From: DASYCK01 sp036500205
GTDB taxonomy: Bacteria > Myxococcota_A > Polyangia > Fen-1088
Assembly (NCBI GenBank): GCA_036500205.1
Contig: DASYCK010000103.1
Coordinates: 3,255 to 67,254, forward strand
DNA length: 64,000 nt
Direction: 5' to 3'
Shown: positions 41,465-50,149 of the stretch, in pieces
Layout: each line of letters begins with the position of its first letter
Position numbering within the stretch: the stretch's first letter is position 1
Made by a program: the position numbers and the translations under genes
The notes under the pieces: model-generated
Seen by the model: the letters and a program-made list of their open reading frames with translations, nothing else
Told to the model about the DNA's origin: nothing
The model's database searches: none

Positions 41465-42400
41465 CTACTTCGACCGAGTCTGCGAAGTCTCGTACGACAA
41501 GCCGAGTGACGCGCCAAGCCAAAGGCGGCTGGATGAACCGATGCTCCCCACCGGATCGACGTCGAGATCATAGGGCCTGGGGAAATACTCGGCGTGCAAC
41601 GCCAGCGTGGGCGCGACGTGGTTCAACAGGGTCGGAAAGCGGAGCCCGAGCGCCACGCGGGCGCCGACGTCGAGCCGCACGACCGCGTCGGAGGTTTGCA
41701 GCGCCTGCCCGCGAAACGTGAGCAGAACGGCCGAAAGGCCGAGATCCCCGGCCAGCTGGACCCTCCGAAGGTCCCGGCGCGCCCGAAAAGCCAAGCTGAC
41801 GGGGAACCGCTGCTCCCGCACCGAGATCGGAGAATACTGCGAGGTCGTGGGCCCGAGCGCGCCCACCGTCATGACTCCGCCAAAGGCCCCGTCGCCCAGC
41901 CCCGCGCTCAGCTCGCCCCCCCAGGCCAGGTCGATCCCGGCGGGCGCACGACCCACCGACGCACCGTCGACCCGCAGCGCAGCCCCCAGATGAAACCAGC
42001 GCCCCGGAGCCGGGGGCACCGGCGACGGAACGGGGGACGGTACCCGCGCCACGGTCCCCGATTGGAAGGTGGGCGGATTCAATGCCAGGGCGATGAAAAC
42101 GGCCGCCACCCGGGCCCTCTCGGTGCAATCACGAGCGGCGTCCACATAGAGTCCGGTCTGCCCGGCCGCGGAGGCCTCGAAGCGATCGCCCAGGTCTGCC
42201 ACGCGCGGTGTCGCGCCCGCGGGATGGACCACGCCGCCCCCCAGGACCGGCAGCAGCGCGGCCATGACCGCCGGCCCGCTGGGACAGGCTCCCCACGCCT
42301 CGACCGCCGGGACCCGGGTTGCAACCGGATCGCCCGCTGCTGGCCCTATACCGGGCCCCCCAGTGACAACAGCCATCAACAGAACGAATGAGGCGTTCAC
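41465..42400 (-). CDS. secreted beta-barrel-like protein, unknown function
   Basis: 311 residues from a GTG at 42400. The signal peptide ('NASFVLLMAVVTGGPGIGPAAG') is followed by a small domain with paired Cys ('WGACPSGPAV', 'AARDCTERARVAAVFIALALNPP'), a Pro/Val/Ser linker ('ARVPSPVPSPVPPAPG') and a C-terminal part made of alternating strands ('GRWFHLGAALRVDGASVG', 'RLWLGASLGLSYETS') like an outer-membrane barrel. The layout 'short Cys domain, Pro linker, barrel' is common in myxobacterial genes beside ECF sigma factors, and one is encoded close by at 43316. Confidence 0.7.
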   Translation of the reverse strand: MNASFVLLMAVVTGGPGIGPAAGDPVATRVPAVEAWGACPSGPAVMAALLPVLGGGVVHPAGATPRVADLGDRFEASAAGQTGLYVDAARDCTERARVAAVFIALALNPPTFQSGTVARVPSPVPSPVPPAPGRWFHLGAALRVDGASVGRAPAGIDLAWGGELSAGLGDGAFGGVMTVGALGPTTSQYSPISVREQRFPVSLAFRARRDLRRVQLAGDLGLSAVLLTFRGQALQTSDAVVRLDVGARVALGLRFPTLLNHVAPTLALHAEYFPRPYDLDVDPVGSIGSSSRLWLGASLGLSYETSQTRSK

Positions 42401-42462
42401 GTGACTCTCGTGGTGGTCATCCGGGACGCACGCCGTCGCGAATCGCTCGGGGGACGGTGAAC

Positions 42463-43344
42463 ATGCGTGGACGTTCCGCCATTGCCGTATATCGTATTCC
42501 GTTCGCGGTCCAGAGCGCCCGGTCGATCATGCGGAGCATCCGATCGATATTCGTCCCCCTCCTGAGCTTCGCCGTGTTCGCGGCGCCCGCCTGTGACTCA
42601 CGCGTCCACCTGGGCGCCATCGGCACCGGAACGGCGAATGTCCTGTGGTCGTCCACCTTCGAACCGGGTGATCTCTCCGAGTGGCTGGGGGACGACGAAG
42701 GGGGAACGTTCGTGGAGAACTCCTCCGTCGGCCCCACCGTCACCACGGACGTGGTCCATGCCGGCCACTACGCCGGAAAGTCGACGGTCGTGCCCATGGG
42801 AATGACCTCGACCTGTTACTTCTTTCGCAACCAACCGAGCCGGACCGAAGCCTTTTACAGCGCCTGGTTCTACATTCCGTCGGCGTCCACCGTGCGCGGC
42901 TATCTCAGCCTCATCCACTTGCGCTCGAGCCCCACGAACGACGGCATGAACGTCGTCGCCATGTGGGACTTCAACATCATCCCCGATCCAGGCGTCCCGG
43001 GCGCGCTGACCTCCCAGCTGTACAACTTCGCGACCCAGGTGAACTTCGGGCAGCTGACTCCGTCGACGCCCGTGGTGGTGCCAACCGATCGGTGGATCCA
43101 TTTCGAGTTCCTGCTCGTCAAGGCCACGGATGCCACCGGGCGGATCTCGATCTGGCAAGACGACGTGAACATCATCGACGCCCAGAACATCATCACCGCC
43201 GAGACCGACTGGGTTCAATGGGACGTGGGCGCGGCGTCGAACAACATGGATCCGGTGCCCGCCGCCATCTACATGGACGACGCCGCCATCAGTCTGTCCC
43301 GGCTGGGGTCTGGAAATGCCGCGGGTGACCATGTCGCGCCCTAA
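42463..43344 (+). CDS. lipoprotein with concanavalin-like beta-sandwich
   Basis: 293 residues from the ATG at 42463, which has GGGGGA upstream; an in-frame ATG at 42529 would give a more compact signal peptide. The lipobox is 'FAAPAC'. The mature part ('WSSTFEPGDLSEWLGDDEGGTFVENSSVG', 'TEAFYSAWFYIPSASTVRGYLSLIHLRSS', 'TDRWIHFEFLLVKATDATGRISIWQDDVNIIDAQNI') resembles the jelly-roll lectin/polysaccharide-lyase fold in which a thin ligand is bound across a beta-sheet. No catalytic residues can be assigned. It may bind or cut extracellular polysaccharide. The 3' end overlaps the longest reading of the sigma factor gene. Confidence 0.72.
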   Translation: MRGRSAIAVYRIPFAVQSARSIMRSIRSIFVPLLSFAVFAAPACDSRVHLGAIGTGTANVLWSSTFEPGDLSEWLGDDEGGTFVENSSVGPTVTTDVVHAGHYAGKSTVVPMGMTSTCYFFRNQPSRTEAFYSAWFYIPSASTVRGYLSLIHLRSSPTNDGMNVVAMWDFNIIPDPGVPGALTSQLYNFATQVNFGQLTPSTPVVVPTDRWIHFEFLLVKATDATGRISIWQDDVNIIDAQNIITAETDWVQWDVGAASNNMDPVPAAIYMDDAAISLSRLGSGNAAGDHVAP

Positions 43345-44098
43345 CCGCGCCAACGTTCTGACACCCGAACCGTCGGAAACAACTCAGCTTCCAAAAATTG
43401 ATCTGTTGAAGGTTCCGGCGGAGCCCGCCCATTCTCCATCGTCGTGCGCATCGTCTTCTGACGATATGCGGCGTGCATCCCCCCCATTGGAAGACAACGA
43501 CGGCTTGTCGCGCTTGACGTCGCCTTCCTCTTCCGATGGCCGCCGTACCGTTCAAGGCGTTCCCATGCGCTTGCCCGATTCGCGTTTCCGCGAGATCTAC
43601 GAAAATTGGTTCGATCATATCGTCAAATGGCTTTTTGCGTTCGGAGTGCCCGCGTCGGATACCGAGGATCTCGCTCAGGAGATCTTTCTGGTCGTTCGCC
43701 GAAAGTTGGCCGACTTCGACGACACGAACCTCGCCGGCTGGCTGTACCGGATCACGCAGCTCACCGTCCGGGACCACCGGCGGCGGTCCTGGTTCAAGAA
43801 CCTGGTCGTTCGACGCCGGGACATCGATCTGACCGAGCTGTCGCACGGGGGCGAGAGCCCGGAGCGACACTACGAACAGCAGGAGAATCGGCGGATTTTC
43901 CAGGAGCTCATCGCCAAGATGAGCGAGAAGCGGCGCACCACGTTCGTCCTGTACGAGGTCGAGGGATATTCGGGTGAGGAGATCGCGGAGATGCACGACG
44001 TCCCGCTGGGAACCGTGTGGACACGATTGCATCACGCTCGAAAGGATTTTCAGAAGCTCGTGCGAGGGCGGCGTCGGGAAGAACGGAAAGCGAAATGA
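43316..44098 (+). CDS. ECF-type RNA polymerase sigma factor
   Basis: 260 residues by the longest reading; starts at 43466 and 43565 are also possible, and the last would give a standard 177-residue ECF sigma. Region 2 is 'FREIYENWFDHIVKWLFAFGVPASDTEDLAQEIFLVVRRKLADFD' with 'WLYRITQLTVRDHRRR', and region 4 is 'MSEKRRTTFVLYEVEGYSGEEIAEMHDVPLGTVWTRLHHARKDF'. The Ser/Pro-rich N-terminal extension of about 80 residues is common in myxobacterial members. Its stop overlaps the ATG of a membrane protein gene (ATGA), the usual position of an anti-sigma factor. Confidence 0.92.
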   Translation: MPRVTMSRPNRANVLTPEPSETTQLPKIDLLKVPAEPAHSPSSCASSSDDMRRASPPLEDNDGLSRLTSPSSSDGRRTVQGVPMRLPDSRFREIYENWFDHIVKWLFAFGVPASDTEDLAQEIFLVVRRKLADFDDTNLAGWLYRITQLTVRDHRRRSWFKNLVVRRRDIDLTELSHGGESPERHYEQQENRRIFQELIAKMSEKRRTTFVLYEVEGYSGEEIAEMHDVPLGTVWTRLHHARKDFQKLVRGRRREERKAK

Positions 44099-44883
44099 AA
44101 CGGTTGCGCGATGAAGGCAGCGAGGATTCGGTGGTGAGCGGGGAAGGAATCGATCTGCTGCGCGGAACGCCGAGCACCTCGGCGATGCCCGATATGAAAC
44201 GTCGGGTGTGGGCAGCCGTCGGCAAGGATTTCTCGCGTCCGATCGCCGTTCGTCATCCCCTGCGCTTGCGGATGGTGATGACCGCCGCGCTCGTGCTGTG
44301 CGTGGTGGGAACCGCCGGGGCGGTCATCGCCCGCCGCTTCATCGCGCCCCTGCTTCACCCCGCGCCCGCGCCGGCCGCCCCGGCCACGACCGTCAGCGTT
44401 CCGGTCCGAACGCCGCCGGTCGCCCGACGGGCGGCGCCGGAGCCGGCAATCGCCGAGGGGGAGGCGCCGAGCCCCGTCGAGCCGTCCCGTCCCGAAAGCG
44501 TCCCCGTGACGCCTCGGGTCGCTGGCGGACGCGGCACCAGCGCGCGGGGCGCGGTGCCGCTCGCCGAGCGCTCCAGCGTGCGCGCCGCCGACACCAGCGT
44601 GGCCGCGTCGACCCCACGCGAGCGCGCCGAGGTCCTGGACGCGATGGTCGCCCTGCGCCGCGACCACGACGCCGGACGCGCCGGGAAGCTGCTCGACCGG
44701 TATCTGACGGGACATCCGCGCGGTGCCCTCCGCGAGGAGGCCCTCGCCCTCGCCATCGAGGCGGCCGACGCCCGCGGCGATCGCGCCACCGTCACCGCCC
44801 TGGCCCGGACCTACCAGTCCGCCTATCCGGGCGGACGGTTCGCGTCGTTCGCGCAGAGCAACCTGAAGAACGCCGCGCCGTAA
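44095..44883 (+). CDS. single-pass membrane protein, possible anti-sigma factor
   Basis: 262 residues, translationally coupled to the sigma gene. The N-terminal ~55 residues are cytosolic, then one membrane helix ('MVMTAALVLCVVGTAGAVIARRF', about 60-82). A Pro/Ala/Val/Arg-rich linker follows to about 190, and a small helical TPR-like domain closes the protein ('ERAEVLDAMVALRRDHDAGRAGKLLDRYLTGHPRGALREEALALAIEAADARGDRATVTALARTYQSAYPGGRF'). There is no zinc HxxxCxxC motif of the ZAS class. Position and topology suggest control of the sigma factor; similar sigma-plus-TPR pairs are frequent in myxobacteria. Confidence 0.78.
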   Translation: MKRLRDEGSEDSVVSGEGIDLLRGTPSTSAMPDMKRRVWAAVGKDFSRPIAVRHPLRLRMVMTAALVLCVVGTAGAVIARRFIAPLLHPAPAPAAPATTVSVPVRTPPVARRAAPEPAIAEGEAPSPVEPSRPESVPVTPRVAGGRGTSARGAVPLAERSSVRAADTSVAASTPRERAEVLDAMVALRRDHDAGRAGKLLDRYLTGHPRGALREEALALAIEAADARGDRATVTALARTYQSAYPGGRFASFAQSNLKNAAP

Positions 44884-45242
44884 GGGGGCGGCTCGACCGC
44901 GCGCGAAATCGACGCGGTGACCGCGTGATGCGGGTCTGGCACGGGCGAATGCCGATTTCGCAGCAGCGCGGCCCAGCGGCGCACCGTCGGGACAAGGAAG
45001 CGCCACGCGCGCGCGGCGGAGCGTTCGTCGCGCCGGCGCGCGCGCATTTTGTCATTCCGACAAGGCCGTGCCTCTCGGTGAACGGTGACGACCCTCTCGA
45101 CCCGGTCGCGTGCGCCGTTTCGTCGTTCAGCGGTTCTCCTGCCTGGACAGATCGGCAGGCTGTCTTTCCGACGCCGGGTACGGCAAGCGTGCGCACGAAG
45201 ACGCGTCGCCTGCTGGTCCTCCCTTTGCACGAATGATGTTTC
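44884..45242. other. gene-free stretch between the sigma operon and the MYXO-CTERM/barrel gene
   Basis: No supported gene in 359 bp. Open frames here are continuations or shadows of neighbours. The only local structure is CCTGCC (45138-45143) and GGCAGG (45154-45159), a 6 bp stem with a 10-base loop. The promoter of the gene at 45243 should be here; no clear -35/-10 pair or strong ribosome site is seen. Confidence 0.6.
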
Positions 45243-47099
45243 ATGGATGCCAAACACCTCGGTGCCAAAAACCTCGCTCGGTCCGGCTGTTTCGTGGCGC
45301 TGCTGGTCGCCTTCCCCTTCGCGGGCGTCACCTACGCCCAGACGACCACGATCACGTCGGCCACTCTGGCGTCGACCGACTTCACCTTCACCTTGTATCG
45401 CGTCGACTCGTCCGGAAGCACCACCGCTCTCGACGTCGACACCCTGGCGACTTACTTCACCGCCGCGCGCTGCGCCTGTCCCAGCGGCCTGATCGCGGCG
45501 CTGACCTTGAGCACCGACGGGTTGACGAAGCTGGGCAGCAGCAGCCTCGACGCGCAGCTGATGGTCGGCGCCAACTGCGACGACGCCTCGGCCGGCGCCT
45601 GCACGTCGCTCGGCTCGACCCTCACCCTCAGCGCCAGCAAATCGTCGACCCAGGCTACGCTGTCGAGCGTCGACGTGTTCGGTGGCGCCAGTTGCACCGG
45701 CGACGCCACCTCGACGCGCGTGTGGGCCATCGTTCGAGTCGACGGGACTCTCCTCGCCACCCAACCATCGCTGGCCGTCACCCTGCGCGGCGCCGGCCCC
45801 GTGACCCCGACGGCCGTGACGGCCCAGACGGCCGACAGCGGTCTGCTCGTGTCGTGGACCACCACCGGCGACGCGACCACCTTGCAGGGTCACCAGGTTT
45901 TCTGTTCCCCCGGTCCCACCAGCGCCTCCACCGCCGCCTTCGAGACGTGCGATGCGCTGCCCGCGACGGCCAGCGACAACCCCTTCTCCACCTGGAACGC
46001 GGCCTTCATCTGCTCGGACCTGGTGACGGTGGGGACCAGTTCGGTGCGCCTCAAAGGGCTCACCAATGGCACCCTCTACCAGGTCGCGGTCGCGTCGGTC
46101 GGCATCGACGGCACGCCCAGCGCGCCGTCCGCGGTGGTCACCGCCACGCCCGGTCCCACCACCGGCTTCGATGATCTCTACTTCCAGCAAGGGGGCACGG
46201 CGCAGACCGGCTGCTCCGTAGCCGGGCCGTCGCCCGGGCTCGGCGCATGGGGCGCGGCCGTCGTGCTGCTGGGAGTCCTTCTCGCCGCCCGCCGTTCCCG
46301 GCGACGGCGGCCCGCCGCCGCGCGGGTGCGTCGGATCGTCACGCTGCTGATCTGTCTGGGGGCAATCACCGCGCCCGACGTTCACGCGGATGACGAGTTT
46401 CCGGCGACGACCGGCGCGATGTCGACCTTGGCGCTGGATCCCGCCGACCGGCGCGTCCCTTACACGCCTTCCCCTCGCGGCTGGAACCTCGAGCTGCGCT
46501 TCGGCCCGTACCGGCCCGACGTCGACCGCGAGTTCTCCGCGCGCGGCAGCAGCGCCCGCCCCTACGAGCAGATCTTCTCGTCGTCGCGCCACCTCCTGTT
46601 CCAGCTGGAGGTCGACAGGCAGCTCTCGCACCGCGGGGGCACCTGGGCGATCGGCGTGACCGCCGGATACACCCACGCCGCGGCCGCCGCGCTGGCCGCC
46701 GATCTGCTCACCCGCACCGGTGACGAGACCTCGTTGACCTTGTTACCGCTGTCGGTGTCGCTGGTCTACCGGGCGGACATCCTGCGCGAGTACGAGGGAA
46801 TCGGCCTGATTCCCTACGCGAAGGCCGGGCTCGACTGCACGTTCTGGCGCATGTCCGACACGTCGCGCACCAGCACCACCGACGGCAAGACGCTGGGCTG
46901 GCACGCGGCGCTCGGCATCTCGCTCGATCTGGCGTCGTTCGATCCCGGGTCGGCGCGGCTCATGGATCTCGAGTCGGGGGTCAATCAGACGGCGCTGTTC
47001 CTAGAGGTGGCCCGCTATTCCCTGGACGGCTTCGGAGCGAGCTCGGTGCTGCACGTGGGGGACACCACCTGGCTCGGCGGGTTGATGTTCGAGCTCTGA
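45243..47099 (+). CDS. fusion of a MYXO-CTERM-like anchored protein with an outer-membrane beta-barrel protein
   Basis: 618 residues in one uninterrupted frame. First part: signal peptide to about 32, Cys-containing beta domain, fibronectin-III-like domain (about 185-300), then a MYXO-CTERM-like sorting tail: Gly-Cys in 'QTGCSVAGPSPG' (near 323), a hydrophobic helix 'LGAWGAAVVLLGVLLAA' and a basic cluster 'RRSRRRR'. Normally a protein ends there. Here a second signal-peptide-like stretch ('RRIVTLLICLGAITAPDVHADD', about 361-383) and a barrel of the MXAN_2562-like kind follow ('WNLELRFGPYRPDVD' to 'TTWLGGLMFEL'). In Myxococcus, to my recollection, relatives of the halves (MXAN_2561 and MXAN_2562 families) are separate neighbouring genes. 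An in-frame GTG at 46326 could start the second part separately. Confidence 0.82.
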   Translation: MDAKHLGAKNLARSGCFVALLVAFPFAGVTYAQTTTITSATLASTDFTFTLYRVDSSGSTTALDVDTLATYFTAARCACPSGLIAALTLSTDGLTKLGSSSLDAQLMVGANCDDASAGACTSLGSTLTLSASKSSTQATLSSVDVFGGASCTGDATSTRVWAIVRVDGTLLATQPSLAVTLRGAGPVTPTAVTAQTADSGLLVSWTTTGDATTLQGHQVFCSPGPTSASTAAFETCDALPATASDNPFSTWNAAFICSDLVTVGTSSVRLKGLTNGTLYQVAVASVGIDGTPSAPSAVVTATPGPTTGFDDLYFQQGGTAQTGCSVAGPSPGLGAWGAAVVLLGVLLAARRSRRRRPAAARVRRIVTLLICLGAITAPDVHADDEFPATTGAMSTLALDPADRRVPYTPSPRGWNLELRFGPYRPDVDREFSARGSSARPYEQIFSSSRHLLFQLEVDRQLSHRGGTWAIGVTAGYTHAAAAALAADLLTRTGDETSLTLLPLSVSLVYRADILREYEGIGLIPYAKAGLDCTFWRMSDTSRTSTTDGKTLGWHAALGISLDLASFDPGSARLMDLESGVNQTALFLEVARYSLDGFGASSVLHVGDTTWLGGLMFEL

Positions 47100-47146
47100 C
47101 CTCGAACGCCGGTGGGCCGGCCCAGGCTTGTGTCGTCCCAGCGCTC

Positions 47147-48391
47147 ATGCAAAGAACGCCTACCATCACCCCACTGCCCACTCACCGTCGGCTGCGCATC
47201 GGTTTTCTCCACCCCGTCCTCGGGCTCGGCGGGGCCGAGCGCTGGGTCGTCGACGCGGCGCTGGCACTGCAGGCGCTGGGACACGACGTGACGATCTTCA
47301 CCGCCGCGTACGATGCTGCGCGCGCGTTTCCCGAGACCCATGACGGCAGCCTGGACGTACGGGTACGGGGTGGCTTTCTTCCCGCCACCGTCGGTGGGCG
47401 GCTGCAAGCCCCCTGCGCGATCGCGCGTCTCTGCTGGCTCGCCGGCGCGACGATGGCTGGCCCCGAACGCTTCGACGTGCTGATCTCGGACATCGCGCCC
47501 TACTCCCTGCCGTTGCTGCGTGCCTGGGGGAAGGCACGCGGGGGGGCCCGCCCGAAGATGGTTTATTACTGCCACTATCCCGATCAGCTGCTGGCGCCGC
47601 CTCGTCACGGCTGGTACCGCGCCTACCGCGCGCCCCTCGACCGGCTGGAGGGCCCCGCCATGAGGACCGCCGATCAGGTGCTGGTGAACAGCCAGTTCAC
47701 CGCGCGCGCGGCGGCCCGGCTGGGCGTCGGCCCGACCGAGGTGATCTATCCCGGGGTGAACGCCGAGGCTTACGCCAACATCTCCGACCTGCGCGGCGAC
47801 GAGAACATCATCCTCGTCGTCAGCCGCTTCGATCCGCGCAAGAACCAGGCGCTGGCCGTGAACGCGTTCGCGCGGCTGCGCGCGCTGGCGCCCGACGTCT
47901 TCGCGCGTACGTCGCTGGCCCTGGCGGGCGGGCTCGACGCCAGCCGCCACGAGGATCGCGCGACGGCCGCGGAGCTGACGGCGCTGATTCGCCAGCAGGG
48001 ACTCGACGACAAGGTGACTCTGCATGCCTCGCCCTCGGAGACGGAACGTCTGGAGCTGCTGCGGCGATGCTTGTGCGTCCTGCACCCGGCGCCCGACGAG
48101 CACTTCGGCATCGTCCCCGTCGAGGCCATGGCGGCCGGCCGTCCGGTGGTGGCGGTGGCGAACGCCGGTCCGCTGGAGACGATCGTCGACGGCGAGACCG
48201 GCTTCCTGTGCCCGCCCACCCCGGACGCCTTCGCGCAGGCGCTGGGCAAGCTCGGACGCGACGCCGCCCTGCGCGCCCGCCTGGGTCGCGCCGGGCGCCT
48301 CCGCGCCACGCGGTTCTCGCATCGGGCGTTCGGCGCGGCGCTGGAAGGCGCGCTCGCCCGCCTGTTCGACGGCCCGGATGCGCGAAGCTAG
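47147..48391 (+). CDS. glycosyltransferase family 4, ALG2-like
   Basis: 414 residues. The GT-B fold begins 'LRIGFLHPVLGLGGAERWVVDAALALQALGHDVTIFTAAYD'. 'MVYYCHYPDQLLAPP' and 'YRAPLDRLEGPAMRTADQVLVNSQFTARA' are close to the hallmarks of eukaryotic ALG2 mannosyltransferases. The donor-site motif is 'PAPDEHFGIVPVEAMAAGRPVVAVANAGPLETIVDGETGFLC', with the ExxxxxxxE pattern. It probably transfers mannose or a related sugar to a lipid-linked glycan on the cytoplasmic side. It ends convergent with the SDR gene, overlapping by 4 bp. No other glycan genes are adjacent. Confidence 0.92.
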   Translation: MQRTPTITPLPTHRRLRIGFLHPVLGLGGAERWVVDAALALQALGHDVTIFTAAYDAARAFPETHDGSLDVRVRGGFLPATVGGRLQAPCAIARLCWLAGATMAGPERFDVLISDIAPYSLPLLRAWGKARGGARPKMVYYCHYPDQLLAPPRHGWYRAYRAPLDRLEGPAMRTADQVLVNSQFTARAAARLGVGPTEVIYPGVNAEAYANISDLRGDENIILVVSRFDPRKNQALAVNAFARLRALAPDVFARTSLALAGGLDASRHEDRATAAELTALIRQQGLDDKVTLHASPSETERLELLRRCLCVLHPAPDEHFGIVPVEAMAAGRPVVAVANAGPLETIVDGETGFLCPPTPDAFAQALGKLGRDAALRARLGRAGRLRATRFSHRAFGAALEGALARLFDGPDARS

Positions 48392-49119
48392 ATCGCCGTG
48401 CGGCCGCCGTCGGCGGCGATGGTGGCACCGGTGATGTAGCTCGAGCGCGCCGAGGCGAGAAACAGGATCACCTGCGCGATCTCCTCGGGGGCGGCCGTGC
48501 GTCCGAGCGGCGTGGTGCGACCCAGCTGCTCCACCGCGTCGCCCATCGCTTTCATGACCTTCTCGGTGCGGGTCGGTCCGGGCGAGACGGTGTTCACGCG
48601 CAGGCCCGCGGCGGCGAACTCGGCCGCCCAGGTGCGCGTCAGCGAGCTCAGCGCCGCCTTGGTGGCGCTGTAGACCGAGAGCCCCGGCATGCCCATCTCC
48701 GCCGCCATCGTGCTGACGTTGATGATGCTGCCCGTCTTCCGGGCCATCATCCGGGGCGCCAGCGCCGCGGTCAGGAAGTAGGGCGCCCTCACATTGGTGT
48801 CCATGGCCAGATCGAACGCCTCCGCGCTCTGCTCGACCGTCGGACCGAGCGGAAACACGGCGGCGTTGTTGACCAGGACGTCGACCGTCCCCGCCCCCTC
48901 GGCCAGCCGGCGCACCGAGGCCATATCCGCCAGATCGACGGCGACGAAGCGGGCCCGCCCCCCCGCCTGCACGATGTCCTTGACCACCTTCTCTCCCCCG
49001 GCGACGTCACGGCCGGCGACGATGACCTCGGCCCCCTCGCTGGCCAAAAGTTTCGCCGTGGCGGCCCCGATGCCGCTGGTGCCCCCCGTGACGAGCGCGA
49101 TCTTGTTTGCAAGCTCCAT
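48388..49119 (-). CDS. SDR family oxidoreductase
   Basis: 243 residues from the ATG at 49119 with AGGAGG 8 bases upstream. A classical short-chain dehydrogenase: 'TGGTSGIGAA' (TGxxxGxG cofactor site), 'VDVLVNNAAVFP' (NNA), Ser in 'IINVSTMAA', and YxxxK in 'VYSATKAAL' (Tyr and Lys four apart). The Arg in 'VAGRDVAG' after the second strand suggests NADP. It is divergent from a LysR gene, a frequent pairing in which the LysR protein controls the dehydrogenase. Substrate unknown. Confidence 0.95.
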   Translation of the reverse strand: MELANKIALVTGGTSGIGAATAKLLASEGAEVIVAGRDVAGGEKVVKDIVQAGGRARFVAVDLADMASVRRLAEGAGTVDVLVNNAAVFPLGPTVEQSAEAFDLAMDTNVRAPYFLTAALAPRMMARKTGSIINVSTMAAEMGMPGLSVYSATKAALSSLTRTWAAEFAAAGLRVNTVSPGPTRTEKVMKAMGDAVEQLGRTTPLGRTAAPEEIAQVILFLASARSSYITGATIAADGGRTAI

Positions 49120-49231
49120 GATGAATGCCTCCTGGTGAGCGCTGAATGTGTGCCCCGCCGAGGACGTCCGGTAGCCGCGACGCCGACGAAACACCTTTGC
49201 GATGAAGTCACGAATCGGCCAGTCTCGGCGG

Positions 49232-50136
49232 ATGGACCTTCTCGACAAGATGGTCACCTACGTGCGGGTGATCGAGGCGGGTAGCTTCTCGTCCGCGGCC
49301 AAGCAGCTGCGGATCTCGCCGGGGGCCGTCAGCCGCCAGATCGCCACGCTGGAGGGCGAGCTGGGCCTGCCGCTGGTCCTGCGGTCGACCCGGCGCATGA
49401 CCATCACCGCCGAGGGACGGCGCTACTACGAGTGTGCCTGCGCATCCTGCGCGACGTCGACGACGCGCAGGGCATCGGACGCGGTGACGCGGTGGACGGC
49501 CTGCTGCAGGTGAGCGCGCCCGTCACCTTCGGGCTGGCACGTGTCGTGCCTCACCTATCGTCGTTCATCGCCGCGCATCCGGGGCTGCGCCTCGATCTGA
49601 GGCTGGAGGATCGGCTGATCGATCTCGTGCTCGACGGCGTCGACGTGGCAGTCCGCGTGGGCAGCCCGCCACCAGACAGCGCGGAGTTGGTCGCCCATCG
49701 GCTGATGTCGTTTCGCCGGGTGATGGTGGCCTCGCCCGGCTACCTGAGACGCGTCGGCGAGCCGAAGACCCCCGAAGCGCTGGTCAAGTACGACGCGCTC
49801 ACCTACGCGGGGGGGACGGCCAGCGATCGATGGGCCCTGCGCAGCGCCGAGCGCGAGGCCCACGTGCAGGTGAACGTCACCTTCCGCAGCAACGCGCTTC
49901 ACGCGCTTCGCGAGCTGGCGGTGAACGGCGCCGGGGTGGCGCTGCTGCCCGACTGGCTGGTGGCCGACGAGGTCGAGCGGCGCGCGTTGCGGGTGTTGCT
50001 GAGCGGCTGGCAGACCGAGCCGGTGCCCGTGAACGCCATTCACCGGACCGAACACCGCGGCTCGCGGCGCGTGCGCGCGTTGATCGACCATCTCCGCGCC
50101 GCCTACGCGTCACCGGGAAAGGCGGACAAGGCCTGA
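49232..50136 (+). pseudogene. LysR family transcriptional regulator, interrupted by a frameshift
   Basis: The HTH half reads 'MDLLDKMVTYVRVIEAGSFSSAAKQLRISPGAVSRQIATLEGELGLPLVLRSTRRMTITAEGRRYYE' from the ATG at 49232. The effector domain continues in another frame from about 49432, 'CLRILRDVDDAQGIGRGDAVDGLLQVSAPVTFGLARVVPHL', to the stop at 50136. Joining the frames at 49430-49434 gives a normal LysR of about 300 residues, so one base appears to be missing after 'tactacgag', where relatives read YYERCLRIL. No slippery heptamer is visible, so programmed shifting is unlikely. Either a recent mutation has inactivated the gene or the sequence has an error. Divergent from the SDR gene. Confidence 0.82.
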
Positions 50137-50149
50137 TGCGATGGCGGGC

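Noticed and set aside
44823..46676. 617-codon minus-strand frame over the MYXO-CTERM/barrel gene
   Set aside because: No domain, signal or ribosome site. The plus-strand protein has recognisable signal peptides and barrel strands.
49430..49440. Programmed ribosomal frameshift in the LysR gene
   Set aside because: No slippery heptamer or downstream hairpin is visible, and LysR genes are not known to use frameshifting. Mutation or sequence error is more likely.
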